Shown one piece after another: positions 43,799-52,464 of a DNA stretch of 64,000 bases. The position numbers and the translations under genes are program-made. The DNA comes from Alphaproteobacteria bacterium. Lineage in GTDB: Bacteria; Pseudomonadota; Alphaproteobacteria; Micavibrionales; Micavibrionaceae. The stretch covers positions 248,001-312,000 of the forward strand of contig NZDE01000012.1 in the NCBI GenBank assembly GCA_002690045.1, given 5' to 3'. How positions within the stretch are numbered: the first letter of the stretch is position 1; each line of letters begins with the position of its first letter. The notes under the pieces were generated by a model. That model was not told the DNA's origin. It saw only the letters and a program-made list of their open reading frames with translations, and did no database searches.

Positions 43799-44677
43799 TT
43801 ATGCCAACAAATCTTGATTGCCAAAGAATGTACGCTGACGCTTAGCGTAATGGCGCGTTTCAATTTGCGCCAACTCTATCGCTTGCTCTAAACTGATTTC
43901 GCCATGAAGGTGGCGCTGTAATTCTTTAAAGCCGAGCGTACGCGTGACCGCAGCATCAGGCGCAACCTTACCTGATGCAATGCGTGCATCTAGGGCCGCG
44001 GCCTCATCAAGCGCCCCCATATCATGCACCATAATTTCAAAACGGCGGTTACAGCGCGCATATAACTCACCCTTTGGCGGCATAATAATTTCAATTTCAA
44101 AATCGACGCCCTGAATTGCGCCAATGCGCGGCTGTGCCTGCCAATAACTTAATGGCTTACCTGTCGCCGCAAATATTTCACAGGCACGGATAAGGCGCTG
44201 CGTATCATTTGGGTGTAGACGCGCGGCGGTTTCAGGGTCATGGTCTTGTATATATTCATGCAGGCTTGGCGCGCCTTCCTCTGCGGCCTGCTGTGTGAAA
44301 CGGGCGCGGACATCATCTGGTACATCTGGCATGGGGGATAACCCCTTCGTCAGCGTCGTGATATAAAACCCTGTACCGCCGCATATAATAGGTTGCTGCC
44401 CTTCCGCAAAAGCGCGGTGAATTTCGATTTCCGCTGTATCACGCCACTTTTGTGCGCTGTAGGTTTCTTCTGCATCTAAAAAACCATACAGACGATGAGG
44501 AATATCGACCATTTCTTTCGCATCAGGAATGGCGGCAAGGATGGGCAGGGCTTTATATATTTGCAATGAATCCGCATTGATGACCACACCATCTAACTGC
44601 TGCGCAAGGTCAAGCGCCCGGGCGGATTTACCGCTCGCCGTAGGGCCTGCAATGATATAAACGGTTTTCTTACTCAA
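43799..44677 (-). CDS. miaA: tRNA dimethylallyltransferase
   Basis: MiaA prenylates A37 of tRNAs reading UNN codons. The 292-aa product has the P-loop IAGPTASGKSARALDLA, NADSLQIYK, the YSAQKWRDTAEIEI and CGGTGFYITTLTKGLSPMPD motifs, DPETAARLHPNDTQRLIRACEI and the closing VTRTLGFKELQRHLHGEIS, with RHYAKRQRTFFGNQ near the C-terminus. Length and motifs are normal. It is transcribed from just downstream of a bidirectional terminator at 44699, so it probably has its own promoter. Confidence 0.96.
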   Translation of the reverse strand: MSKKTVYIIAGPTASGKSARALDLAQQLDGVVINADSLQIYKALPILAAIPDAKEMVDIPHRLYGFLDAEETYSAQKWRDTAEIEIHRAFAEGQQPIICGGTGFYITTLTKGLSPMPDVPDDVRARFTQQAAEEGAPSLHEYIQDHDPETAARLHPNDTQRLIRACEIFAATGKPLSYWQAQPRIGAIQGVDFEIEIIMPPKGELYARCNRRFEIMVHDMGALDEAAALDARIASGKVAPDAAVTRTLGFKELQRHLHGEISLEQAIELAQIETRHYAKRQRTFFGNQDLLA

Positions 44678-44698
44678 TATTTAAATTCCTAAACAAAA

Positions 44699-44720
44699 AG
44701 CCTGCTCAATCAAGCAGGCT
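44699..44720. terminator. Bidirectional rho-independent terminator
   Basis: AGCCTGCT-CAATCA-AGCAGGCT, a perfect 8-bp stem and 6-nt loop. T-rich tails flank it on both strands: CTTTTTAC on plus and CTTTTTGTTT on minus. On the minus strand it closes the two-gene unit at 44763-45159, just before miaA. Confidence 0.85.
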
Positions 44721-44762
44721 CTTTTTACTATTTCTATATTTCAAAAGTCAAATCATGATCAT

Positions 44763-44933
44763 TTAAAAAACGATTGCTGGCTTAATGGGATCATTTTTGG
44801 ATATTGCTCCGCGCCCCTCATCACCTCTGCGGTGACCTTTATCACGCGTGATGATATCAAGAACATCGCCACCTTGTTTATTCGTAATTACCGTTTCTGT
44901 ACTTTCTGTACAATTATTAAATGTAACTTTCAT
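44763..44933 (-). CDS. Small protein of unknown function (56 aa)
   Basis: Unrecognised. The sequence starts MKVTFNNCTESTETVITNKQ, has a GGDVLDIITRDKGHRRG middle and ends DEGRGAISKNDPIKPAIVF. It is polar, with one cysteine and no signal peptide or membrane helix. AAAGGGA lies five bases before the ATG. A hairpin with CTCCAT/ATGGAG arms precedes it. An in-frame ATG six codons upstream (44951) is an alternative. It shares a transcription unit with the 45-aa gene upstream and is followed 43 bp later by a terminator. Short-gene calls carry risk, but the framing signals are unusually complete. Confidence 0.5.
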   Translation of the reverse strand: MKVTFNNCTESTETVITNKQGGDVLDIITRDKGHRRGDEGRGAISKNDPIKPAIVF

Positions 44934-45021
44934 ACCTATCCCTTTCTCCATGTTGCGCCCAAAATGGAGCACGCAAATAATATGCAAGACCCACCCTGAG
45001 CAAGCGCCTAATATTGATCTC

Positions 45022-45159
45022 TTAAAACTCAGGTGGCTCAGGAATCCATTCAGGATCCAATGAAGAGACTACTCCCATACCTTCATTTTTAGTTTCATCA
45101 TAAGTGACCGCGCCCGTAAAGCCATTATCTTGCGCTGCTTTTTGAAAATTATATCTCAT
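45022..45159 (-). CDS. Small protein of unknown function (45 aa)
   Basis: Unrecognised. The 45-aa product begins MRYNFQKAAQDNGFTGAVTY, continues DETKNEGMGVVSSLD and ends PEWIPEPPEF. GGGAGA lies seven bases before the ATG and a near-consensus promoter lies 47 bp upstream. The acidic, proline-containing tail with a buried-looking Trp is distinctive. No signal peptide or cysteine. With the 56-aa gene downstream and the terminator it makes a compact unit of its own. I have no function to offer. Confidence 0.55.
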   Translation of the reverse strand: MRYNFQKAAQDNGFTGAVTYDETKNEGMGVVSSLDPEWIPEPPEF

Positions 45160-45206
45160 CTTGATTCTCCCACTTATTTTTTATTAAATGTCTTATGCAT
45201 AAACCA

Positions 45207-45234
45207 TTTATATCAAGTTATATAACAATGTCAA
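45207..45234 (-). promoter_or_regulatory. Promoter of the two-gene small-protein unit
   Basis: On the minus strand: TTGACA (45234-45229), 16-bp spacer, TATAAA (45212-45207), 47 bp before the ATG at 45159. Both elements are near consensus. Confidence 0.6.
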
Positions 45235-45258
45235 TCCCCTATGCACACACACATACAC

Positions 45259-45837
45259 CTATTTAACAAAAGAAGCCTCAATAATTGCTAGTTCTAAGTC
45301 ATTTGCTGGCTTATTCGTTAAATAAATTTGACCACCAGACTCTTTTATATTGGCGCCAAACACCATCGATAGACTGCGCTGTAAAATAGATTTAGTAGCG
45401 CCTTGATCAACTATACCGACAACATTCAAACCAGGATATTTTTCAAAATAAGCCATACTTCTGCTCAACATTTCAGGGTCAGATAGCTGCTCCTTTATCT
45501 TTGAACGCTCATCAGGCGCCCAAAACGAAGCTATTTTAGCGACATCGCCTTCAATATTGGCCTTGGTATATTCGACCAGAAAATCGACTTCTTCTATATC
45601 TGACGCCTCAGAACCTCTTACATCATCAATATTAATGCTAGGCTCAAACATATATACGTTTGCTTGCACATCGACTGTGTCTTCATTTTCCTTACCTTGC
45701 TCAACCAATAATGATTGTAAGCGTACATTGCCCACTCTTGCAGTAAAATTTTCCGTTGAAAACATATAATCTCCAGCATATATCGCTTTTGGAAAACTCA
45801 ATGCACTAACTACCGCCAATAACAAAAAAAATCTCAT
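45259..45837 (-). CDS. Secreted protein of unknown function (192 aa)
   Basis: Unrecognised. Signal peptide MRFFLLLAVVSALSFPKAIYA directs it to the periplasm. The mature protein contains FSTENFTARVGNVRLQSLLVEQGKENEDTVDVQANVYMFEPSINIDDVRGSEASDIEEVDFLVEYTKANIEGDVAKIASFW in shortened form: an acidic, mostly helical domain, then AYFEKYPGLNVVGIVDQGATKSI and SGGQIYLTNKPANDLELAIIEASF. No cysteine in the mature part. ATG 45837 is set by AAGGGGA eight bases upstream; an earlier in-frame ATG at 45912 adds a second hydrophobic run and is less likely. Confidence 0.65.
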   Translation of the reverse strand: MRFFLLLAVVSALSFPKAIYAGDYMFSTENFTARVGNVRLQSLLVEQGKENEDTVDVQANVYMFEPSINIDDVRGSEASDIEEVDFLVEYTKANIEGDVAKIASFWAPDERSKIKEQLSDPEMLSRSMAYFEKYPGLNVVGIVDQGATKSILQRSLSMVFGANIKESGGQIYLTNKPANDLELAIIEASFVK

Positions 45838-45921
45838 TACATATTCCCCTTTAAGTGATAAGAAGCCCATAACTAGAATAATCATAGACTTCTTATTAAA
45901 ATGTAAAATCAAAGCAACCAG

Positions 45922-47346
45922 TTAATTTCTAAGCGGCTTGCCTTTTTTCAGCATATGGTCGATACGGTCAACTGTGCCTTGATTGCGCACAAGCTTCATA
46001 AATTCGACATATTCAAGCTTAAGCATATCATCTTCGGAAATTGGATTTGTCCAGTCCCCCTCATCCCCTCCGCTGAGGATGAAAGACAGATGATCACAAA
46101 CCACTTCATCATATGGCGTGGCGCGTCCTGCTTTGACCATGTCATGCACAGCCATATTTAGGCCGACATGACCGCTTTTACCCGGCAGGCGAATTTCCAT
46201 GACTTTTTCTGGCGCAGTATAATCTTTCGCCAGATCAAGTGCCTTTTGCTTGGCATCATAAAGCAAACGGTCACGGTTCATGGTAACGGCATCTGTATCC
46301 TTGAAATACCCAATGGATTTAGCTTCCTGCGCTGATTTCGCGACCTGCGCTGTGCCGATCACTTCAAATGCACGGCGTACAGCGCCCATTGGCGTGGTGT
46401 TAGGCGCAAACCAAATTGGCTTACCGCCGCCCGCCTTGGCGTAGGCTTCGCGTTCCTTTTGTTGGAAGCGCAAGATCATTTCTTTACAGCCGCCCCAACC
46501 TGGAACAAGACCAACCCCGACCTCAACAAGGCCAGTATAGGTTTCGGCATGCGCCTGTACATGGTCAACATGGAGGAGGATTTCACAGCCCCCACCCAGC
46601 GCCATGCCTGATGGCGCTGCCACAACAGGGAATGGTGCGTATTTCAGCGCCATATAAGTCTGCTGCCCGCCAAGGACAAGTTCCTCAATCGCAGGCCACA
46701 TTTTATTTTCCATGGCATGCAAAGCAAGCCCCAGATTTGCCCCTGCGGAGAAATGCGTGCCTTCGTTATAGATAACAAGCGCTTTATATTCACTCTTATC
46801 ATCGCTAATCATCGCAATCGCTTTGCCATAGGTTTCAAAGACCTTCGAATCCATCGCATTCATTTTACCAGTGAATTCGATACAGACCACGCCATCACCA
46901 ATATCCCATAGAGCGGCAGATTCTGTTTCATAAAGCGGCGTTGCACCGATTTTGATATCACTTAGCAGCAACACACCTTCAGGGCGAATGATTTTGTGAT
47001 ATTGTCCGTCCGTGCCAAAATAATGCGGCTTGTTGTTAATGACTTTATAAAATGTGCCATTACCAACTTTGGTTAGAAATTCCGGCACAGCCATGCCTTC
47101 TTCGGCCAGCTTATCTGCGAACCATTTCGGGCCGAGTGCATCAATCATTTCAAACGGGCCAAACTTCCAGTTCGTGCCACGCTTCATTGCTTCATCAACG
47201 GCGTAAATGTCATCGGCGATTTGCGGGACAAGCGATGCCGCGTAAGACAATGTTTGCGCCATTACTTTCCATGCATAACGGCCGCCCTCATCATTAGTGG
47301 TCAGCACGGCTTTAATGCCATCCCTACCGGCTGCGACAGATTCCAA
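45922..47346 (-). pseudogene. 3-hydroxyacyl-CoA dehydrogenase/enoyl-CoA hydratase, C-terminal part (3HCDH-C plus crotonase)
   Basis: A 474-codon reading frame starting at TTG 47346. The first 80 residues (LESVAAGRDGIKAVLTTN, WKVMAQTLSYAASLVPQIADDIYAVDEAMKRGTNWKFGPFEMIDALG) are the second 3HCDH C-terminal unit; from about residue 150 comes the crotonase domain with EGTHFSAGANLGLAL, GMALGGGCEILLHVDHVQAHAETYTGLVEVGVGLVPGWGG. Both halves of a FadN-type multifunctional beta-oxidation protein are present, but they are split by a single in-frame TAA from the NAD-binding half just upstream. No ATG is near the start, and only a weak AAGG 15 bases before TTG. The alternatives are reinitiation at TTG, stop-codon readthrough, a true nonsense mutation or a sequence error. 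Confidence 0.75.
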
Positions 47347-47370
47347 CTCAACTTTTTCAGCCTTTTTATA

Positions 47371-48324
47371 TTAGCTTTCGTCAAATTTATCCGCCGCCAA
47401 TGCAAGGCTTTGCTTTTCGCGCGTGCCTTTTGGGGCATCAGGGTTTAGGCGATAAAAGCCACCCTTACCTTTACGCCCATTATAACCTGCAGCAATCATT
47501 TGCGACACAAATGGGTAATCATGACAAATATTGCGGTATTCATCATCCGCTGGCAAAGTTGCCAATAACGATTTGGACAAATATGGCATAAGGTCAACGC
47601 CGACCAAGTCGATTAAGCCAAACACGGCTGTTTTCGGCACGCCAATTGGCTTACCCATGACAGCATCGGCGACTTCAATTGATACGCCATCTTCTAAAGC
47701 TTGATTAACAGCGGCTTGCATCCAGAACACAAGCAAACGGTTAACGATAAAACCCGGTGTATCCTTACAGAAGACAACACCTTTACCAAGCTGCGCATCA
47801 CAGAAATCACGAACAGTATCGACCGCATCCTGACGCGTATCCGCGCCCTGAATAATTTCCAACAGGCGCATATAGCGCGGCGGATTGAAGAAGTGGGTAA
47901 TCATGAAATCTTTTTTGAAATTATCACTTTGCCCCTCAACTAATTTCGCGAGTGGAATAGTCGATGTGTTTGATGTGACAATCGACCCCGCCTTACGGTG
48001 CTTTTCGATTTTCTCATATGTGGCATGTTTGATGTTCAGGTCTTCTAATACGACCTCAACAATCCAATCACAATCCGCAAGCAGGTTTAGATCATCTTCC
48101 AAATTGCCTGGGGTGATTAATTTTGCGTTACGTTTATGCATAAACGGCGCAGGGTCCGTCTTTAACATCTTCTCAATCGTGCCCTTGGCGATAATAGAGC
48201 GATCCTTCGCGTCTTTAGGCACAATATCAAGTAAAACAACCGGAACGCCCGCATTAGCAATTTGTGCGGCAATACCGCTTCCCATCACACCGGCCCCGAT
48301 TACGGCGACTTTCTTAAAACTCAT
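47371..48324 (-). CDS. 3-hydroxyacyl-CoA dehydrogenase, N-terminal part of a FadN-type protein
   Basis: A 317-aa reading frame: Rossmann NAD domain (KKVAVIGAGVMGSGIAAQIANAGVPVVLLD), active-site segments SNTSTIPLAKLVEG and THFFNPPRYMRLLEII, then the first 3HCDH C-terminal unit (KDTPGFIVNRLLVFWMQAAVNQALEDGVSIEVADAVMGKPIGVPKTAVFGLIDLVGVD) and GYNGRKGKGGFYRLNP. It oxidises L-3-hydroxyacyl-CoA in fatty-acid beta-oxidation. The frame ends at a TAA (47373-47371) that is followed in the same frame by sequence continuing the family's normal alignment (YKKAEKVELESV), so the full protein would be about 800 aa. AAGGAGATAA precedes the ATG. Upstream is the thiolase gene. Confidence 0.88.
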   Translation of the reverse strand: MSFKKVAVIGAGVMGSGIAAQIANAGVPVVLLDIVPKDAKDRSIIAKGTIEKMLKTDPAPFMHKRNAKLITPGNLEDDLNLLADCDWIVEVVLEDLNIKHATYEKIEKHRKAGSIVTSNTSTIPLAKLVEGQSDNFKKDFMITHFFNPPRYMRLLEIIQGADTRQDAVDTVRDFCDAQLGKGVVFCKDTPGFIVNRLLVFWMQAAVNQALEDGVSIEVADAVMGKPIGVPKTAVFGLIDLVGVDLMPYLSKSLLATLPADDEYRNICHDYPFVSQMIAAGYNGRKGKGGFYRLNPDAPKGTREKQSLALAADKFDES

Positions 48325-48355
48325 GGCTTATCTCCTTATTCGTGCGGTAAATGAT

Positions 48356-49483
48356 TTAAATGGCTTCGAGAATAACGGCTGTGCCTTGACCACCGCCAAT
48401 ACACATTGTCGCTAAACCATATTTCTTACCTTCACGTTTCATCAGCGATGCCAGTTTACCTGTAATACGTGCGCCCGATGCACCAAGTGGGTGCCCAATA
48501 GCAATTGCGCCGCCATCCAAGTTCACGATATTTTCGTTAATGCCCAATTCTTTCAGCACGGACAAACCTTGCGCAGCGAAAGCTTCATTAAGCTCAACGA
48601 TTTCAATTTCATTTACAGATAGGCCCGCAAGATCAAGCGCCTTCTTTGTCGCAGGAACAGGACCAATGCCCATGATTTCAGCCGCGCAGCCTGATACGCC
48701 GACAGATTTAAGACGCGCAAGCTTTTCAAGGCCGTGCTTATCTGCATATTCTTCGGAACATACCAAAACAGCCGCCGCGCCATCTGTTAGTGGCGACGCT
48801 GTACCTGCGGTAACTGTACCATTCTTATCAAAAGCCAGCTTAAGACCCGCAAGGTCTTGCTGCGTTGTGCCCGCGCGAATTGTGCCATCTGTCTTAACAT
48901 CACCAATCGGGACAATCTCATCATCAAACTTACCGCTCTGCGCAGCAGCTGCTGCCTTCGCATGTGACCCTACTGCGAAGTCTTCTTGTGTGGTGCGGTC
49001 GATTTTATATTTCTTCGCCAAATTTTCTGCCGTGATGCCCATCGACATATAAGCTTCTGGATATTTGGTCGCTAAGTCTGGGTTTGGCATTGGATTAAAG
49101 CCGCCCATCGGGATACGTGTCATGCTTTCAACGCCCGCAGCAATATATACATCACCTAACCCCATTTGAATGTAACCTGCCGCCATTTGGATGGTGGTCA
49201 TGGATGAGCCACAAAACCGGTTAACCGTCGCGCCCGCAACACTAATTGGCAGGTCCGCCAAATTGACAACAATGCGTGCGAGGTTAAAGCCTTGTTCGGC
49301 TTCTGGGAATGCGCAGCCCATTAACAAATCTTGAATATCGTCTGGATTAACTTTTGTATCTTTGACCAAGCTTTTAACAACTTCAGCAGCGATGTTGTCT
49401 GGCCTTACTTTTGCCAGATCCCCTTTATTTGCGAAATGAAACGGCGAACGTTTATAGCCACATATTACTACTGATTTTTGCAT
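48356..49483 (-). CDS. Acetyl-CoA acyltransferase (thiolase)
   Basis: A 375-aa thiolase that cleaves 3-ketoacyl-CoA in beta-oxidation (or condenses acetyl-CoA). The acyl-accepting Cys is in ATVNRFCGSSMTTIQ, the catalytic His in GGAIAIGHPLGASGARI with NEAFAAQ, and the second Cys in ATMCIGGGQGTAVILE. Length is close to the FadA/FadI range. The neighbour is the multifunctional oxidation protein 31 bp downstream, so this is the thiolase subunit of a beta-oxidation pair. AAGGAGATC lies seven bases before the ATG. Trifunctional naming (fadA versus fadI) cannot be settled by eye. Confidence 0.95.
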   Translation of the reverse strand: MQKSVVICGYKRSPFHFANKGDLAKVRPDNIAAEVVKSLVKDTKVNPDDIQDLLMGCAFPEAEQGFNLARIVVNLADLPISVAGATVNRFCGSSMTTIQMAAGYIQMGLGDVYIAAGVESMTRIPMGGFNPMPNPDLATKYPEAYMSMGITAENLAKKYKIDRTTQEDFAVGSHAKAAAAAQSGKFDDEIVPIGDVKTDGTIRAGTTQQDLAGLKLAFDKNGTVTAGTASPLTDGAAAVLVCSEEYADKHGLEKLARLKSVGVSGCAAEIMGIGPVPATKKALDLAGLSVNEIEIVELNEAFAAQGLSVLKELGINENIVNLDGGAIAIGHPLGASGARITGKLASLMKREGKKYGLATMCIGGGQGTAVILEAI

Positions 49484-49729
49484 AGAAGATCTCCTTGGTT
49501 AAAACACGGATCAGAATTTAAAATATTAATGATAATAAAACCTTAATAAAGATGAGATAGTTTATCTTTTTCCGAAGGAAACGTCTACGCTTCACGTAAA
49601 AAAACAAAGAAATATGATTTTTTTACATTTTTAAATTGACGTAGTCAAAAAAATTCGGCATTGAGAGTTTAGGCTTTAGATGAATAGAGATCTTATTTAG
49701 AACACTGATAAAAAATTAAGGAGCGCAAA

Positions 49730-50089
49730 GTGGCTTTAGCAATCGCGGATTCAAACGGTATTAAACGTATTTGTACTAATTGTGGTACACGTTACTATGA
49801 CATGGGGAAGACACCGGTAACATGCCCGTCTTGTAACACAGAATACATCGCGCAAGCTAAACCAAAAGCGCAAGAATCATTGGATGATTCAGCTGACGAA
49901 TCAAAAGGCGCAGTTGTTGATATTACTGAAAACAAAAAAGCATCTGACGATTCTGACGACGATGATGAAGACGTTGTAAGCTTAGACGATCTTGAAGAAG
50001 ATTTTGATGATTCTGACGACGATGATTTTGACCTAGACGATGACGATATTGACGGCATCAGCAACAAATCAAAAAGCAGTGACGAATAA
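49730..50089 (+). CDS. TIGR02300-family acidic protein with an N-terminal zinc ribbon
   Basis: A 119-aa protein characteristic of alphaproteobacteria. Residues 14-35 form a zinc-ribbon-like unit with two CxxC motifs: RICTNCGTRYYDMGKTPVTCPSC. The rest is very acidic: DDSDDDDEDVVSLDDLEEDFDD and DDDDFDLDDDDIDG, broken by a short charged linker. The family is highly conserved in this class, with an unknown role, often beside cell-cycle or rRNA genes. AAGGAGCG precedes the GTG. Downstream by 15 bp is prmA, and the two may be cotranscribed. Confidence 0.9.
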   Translation: MALAIADSNGIKRICTNCGTRYYDMGKTPVTCPSCNTEYIAQAKPKAQESLDDSADESKGAVVDITENKKASDDSDDDDEDVVSLDDLEEDFDDSDDDDFDLDDDDIDGISNKSKSSDE

Positions 50090-50104
50090 TTTTAGGTCTG
50101 TACG

Positions 50105-51007
50105 TTGAATAACAGCCTTATTAAATGCAAATTACCAGAAGCTGTGAGCGAGGAATCGCTTGCAGCTTTTGTGCAAATACTCCCTTTTGAAAGCCTATCT
50201 TTTTCAAGCAAGCGCGCTGACGGTGCGTTTAGTGGTGATTGGGAATTGTTATGGGTTGTGGAAGGCACGCCTGTATATGATGATGTTTTTAATGGCATTA
50301 ACAATGCGCTTAAAATCATGAATATTGCCCCTATCGCAGCGAATGACATACATGTCGAAGCTTTAGATGACAGCATTAACTGGCTAGAAGTAAGCTATAA
50401 CGGTTTTGAACCATTTAGCGCCGGACGCTTTTTCATTCATGGCGCGCATTTTACAGGTGACATGCCAGACGGCCAAATTCCGTTAGAAATTGATGCATCC
50501 ATCGCGTTTGGGTCTGGTGAACATGGCACAACGCATGGCTGTTTATTGCTGTTAGAAAAACTCTATGACCAAGGCTTTAAACCGCATTGTGTATTGGACA
50601 TGGGCTGCGGGTCAGGCATATTGGCGATTGGCGCCGCAAAATTATGGCCCGTACCTACCATAGGCGTTGACATTGAAGATGATGCAAAAATCCTGACGCT
50701 ACAGCACGCCGAAAGCAATAATGTTGGCGAATATATCGCGGCCTATGTTGGTGATGGGTATAAAACCTATGCCGTACAGCAAATTGAACATTTTGATTTG
50801 ATCATCCAAAATATTCTACCCGGCCCTTTAAAAGATATGGCGCCAGACATGTATCAGTACTTAGATGATAGCGGATATTTGATTTTATCAGGCATCTTAC
50901 ATGATCAGGCAGATGATGTGATAGCCGTGCATGACGCTCTAGGCCTAAAGCTGCGAGAACACATAAAAATTGGTGAGTGGACGAGCCTACTTTATCAGAG
51001 GTCATAG
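50105..51007 (+). CDS. prmA: Ribosomal protein L11 methyltransferase
   Basis: PrmA trimethylates lysines of ribosomal protein L11. The 300-aa product has the N-terminal substrate-recognition domain (LPFESLSFSSKRADGAFSGDWELLWVVEG) and the SAM domain with IAFGSGEHGTTHGCLLLLE, CVLDMGCGSGILAIGAAKL, VDIEDDAKILTLQHAESNN, and LIIQNILPGPLKDMAPDMYQYLDDSGYLILSG, where the NILPGPL stretch is the family's NPPY-like signature. It starts at TTG 50105 with TAGG eight bases upstream; no ATG start gives a better fit. Confidence 0.9.
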   Translation: MNNSLIKCKLPEAVSEESLAAFVQILPFESLSFSSKRADGAFSGDWELLWVVEGTPVYDDVFNGINNALKIMNIAPIAANDIHVEALDDSINWLEVSYNGFEPFSAGRFFIHGAHFTGDMPDGQIPLEIDASIAFGSGEHGTTHGCLLLLEKLYDQGFKPHCVLDMGCGSGILAIGAAKLWPVPTIGVDIEDDAKILTLQHAESNNVGEYIAAYVGDGYKTYAVQQIEHFDLIIQNILPGPLKDMAPDMYQYLDDSGYLILSGILHDQADDVIAVHDALGLKLREHIKIGEWTSLLYQRS

Positions 51008-51025
51008 GCCTTTATTACACCTATA

Positions 51026-51490
51026 TTACACCTTCATTTCAGCTTGCAACATTATGCCAATGCTACGTCTCCGGCGGGTATCTAATTCGCTTTTCAACTC
51101 AGCTTGACGCTGCTCAAGTACAGCAAGGTTTTCATTATCAAGCAACTCCCCTGACATAATTCCAGCGCGTCGTGTAGACGCAAGCGCCCCACCGATGATC
51201 GTCATGCCCCCCGCGCCCCAGAAAATAGCCGCTAGCCTATTAGATGAAGCCTTATGCGAAGGCGCAGAAACTTGAGCAGTAGAAGCTGTTGGCGCTTCTG
51301 GAGCATCTCCCGCTGGTGCGCTAAGTGATACCAATCCAGTAATTGCTATACCAGCCGCTAGCGAATATGCAGCCATAAGCTTACCAATTTTTGATAGATC
51401 TTTTGCTGAATTGTTTTCATTCACATCAGATACAACTGCTTCATATTCACGCTCTAAATCTTGTTGTTCTAATTGTTTGTAATCTTGCAT
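51026..51490 (-). CDS. Predicted membrane protein of unknown function (154 aa)
   Basis: Unrecognised. The N-terminal 35 residues are acidic and helical (QLEQQDLEREYEAVVSDVNE). Two hydrophobic segments follow: KLMAAYSLAAGIAITGLVSL and RLAAIFWGAGGMTIIGGALAS, separated by a Pro/Ala/Ser-rich linker of about 30 residues (PAGDAPEAPTASTAQVS). The C-terminus is a coiled, charged region (NLAVLEQRQAELKSELDTRRRR). It would cross the membrane twice or insert as a hairpin. Its strong promoter at 51521 shows it is a real transcript. No family match. Confidence 0.65.
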   Translation of the reverse strand: MQDYKQLEQQDLEREYEAVVSDVNENNSAKDLSKIGKLMAAYSLAAGIAITGLVSLSAPAGDAPEAPTASTAQVSAPSHKASSNRLAAIFWGAGGMTIIGGALASTRRAGIMSGELLDNENLAVLEQRQAELKSELDTRRRRSIGIMLQAEMKV

Positions 51491-51520
51491 CTCATTTCAC
51501 CTCACATTTTTATACATAAC

Positions 51521-51549
51521 AATATATATCCTTACATACATTATGTCAA
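51521..51549 (-). promoter_or_regulatory. Sigma-70-type promoter
   Basis: On the minus strand: TTGACA (51549-51544), 17-bp spacer, TATATT (51526-51521), 30 bp before the ATG at 51490. Both boxes are near consensus. Confidence 0.65.
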
Positions 51550-51595
51550 ATGCTGGGGTTTTATGCTTCCATAACAATCAATTAATAGAAAAAAA

Positions 51596-52408
51596 TCAAT
51601 CCAAGAAGAAGTCAATCTGCGGTTCAACATCAGGATTAACATGGTATTGATCAAAATTATCAACACCTGCGGCACGTAAGATTTCTTGGTCGGTAAAGCT
51701 ATGGCCTGTTAGTGGGTGATCTTCACTTAACAAAGCATATGTTGCATCTGCGACAATTTCCGGCTTTAAGGCTTGGTCATACATTTGCGGGAAATTGACT
51801 TTAATCGCCGCCGTGGCAATCAATGTTTGTGGCCAAATCGTATTACAGTGAATGTTATGCGCCTTAAACTCAGCGGCAAAGCCCAAAGTCAGCAACGTCA
51901 TGCCATATTTTGACAACATATAGGCTGGGCCCGCGCCAAGCCATTTCGGGTTCATATTAATGGGGGGAGACAAGGTGATCACATGCGCATGATCAGAAGC
52001 CTTCAAATAAGGCAAGCAAGCCTGTACAGTAAAGAACGTACCGCGCGCATTGACGTCTAGCATCAAGTCAAAATCCTTGCCAGATACATCAGCACTTGGT
52101 TTTAATTTAATAGCGCTTGCATTATTAATGACAACATCAATACCGCCAAAGTGATCTGCCGCTTTTTCGGCTGCCGCCAGAATGGCCGCTTCATCGCGGA
52201 CATCAACCTCTAAGGGGAGCGCTTTGCCGCCTGCTGCCTCGACCTCTTCGGCGACACTATGAATTGTGCCCTCTAAACCGGGGCGCGGTTCGGCGCTTTT
52301 CGCGGCGATGACAATATTCGCGCCATCCGCAGCACATTTAAGAGCAATTGCGCGCCCAATGCCGCGGCTGGCACCTGTAATAAAAATCGTTCTGTTTTTT
52401 AAATTCAT
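51596..52408 (-). CDS. Short-chain dehydrogenase/reductase (HSDL2-like)
   Basis: A 270-aa classical SDR. The NAD(P) motif TGASRGIGRAIALKCA is followed by IVIAAKSAEPRPGLEGTIHSVAEEVEAAGG, NNASAIKLKP, the serine region in ITLSPPINMNPKW and the active-site pair in YMLSKYGMT, so the catalytic triad is complete. The ITLSPP and PRPGLEGTIHS features resemble the HSDL2/SCP-like SDR group, which acts on acyl or lipid substrates. The NNFDQYHVNP ending with DFFLD is also typical. It may support fatty-acid metabolism, but the substrate is unknown. AAGGTATC precedes the ATG. Confidence 0.88.
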   Translation of the reverse strand: MNLKNRTIFITGASRGIGRAIALKCAADGANIVIAAKSAEPRPGLEGTIHSVAEEVEAAGGKALPLEVDVRDEAAILAAAEKAADHFGGIDVVINNASAIKLKPSADVSGKDFDLMLDVNARGTFFTVQACLPYLKASDHAHVITLSPPINMNPKWLGAGPAYMLSKYGMTLLTLGFAAEFKAHNIHCNTIWPQTLIATAAIKVNFPQMYDQALKPEIVADATYALLSEDHPLTGHSFTDQEILRAAGVDNFDQYHVNPDVEPQIDFFLD

Positions 52409-52464
52409 AGAGATACCTTGAAGACGAAGTTATACGCTATGAATAAGTATAAACGATTTTCAGC

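Noticed and set aside
48540-49052. A 170-codon plus-strand frame across the thiolase gene
   Set aside because: Antisense to conserved thiolase motifs, including the catalytic region; Ser/Ala-rich shadow composition.
49636-49664. TTGACG as a -35 for the TIGR02300 gene
   Set aside because: At 17 bp the -10 would be CATTGA, not a usable box.
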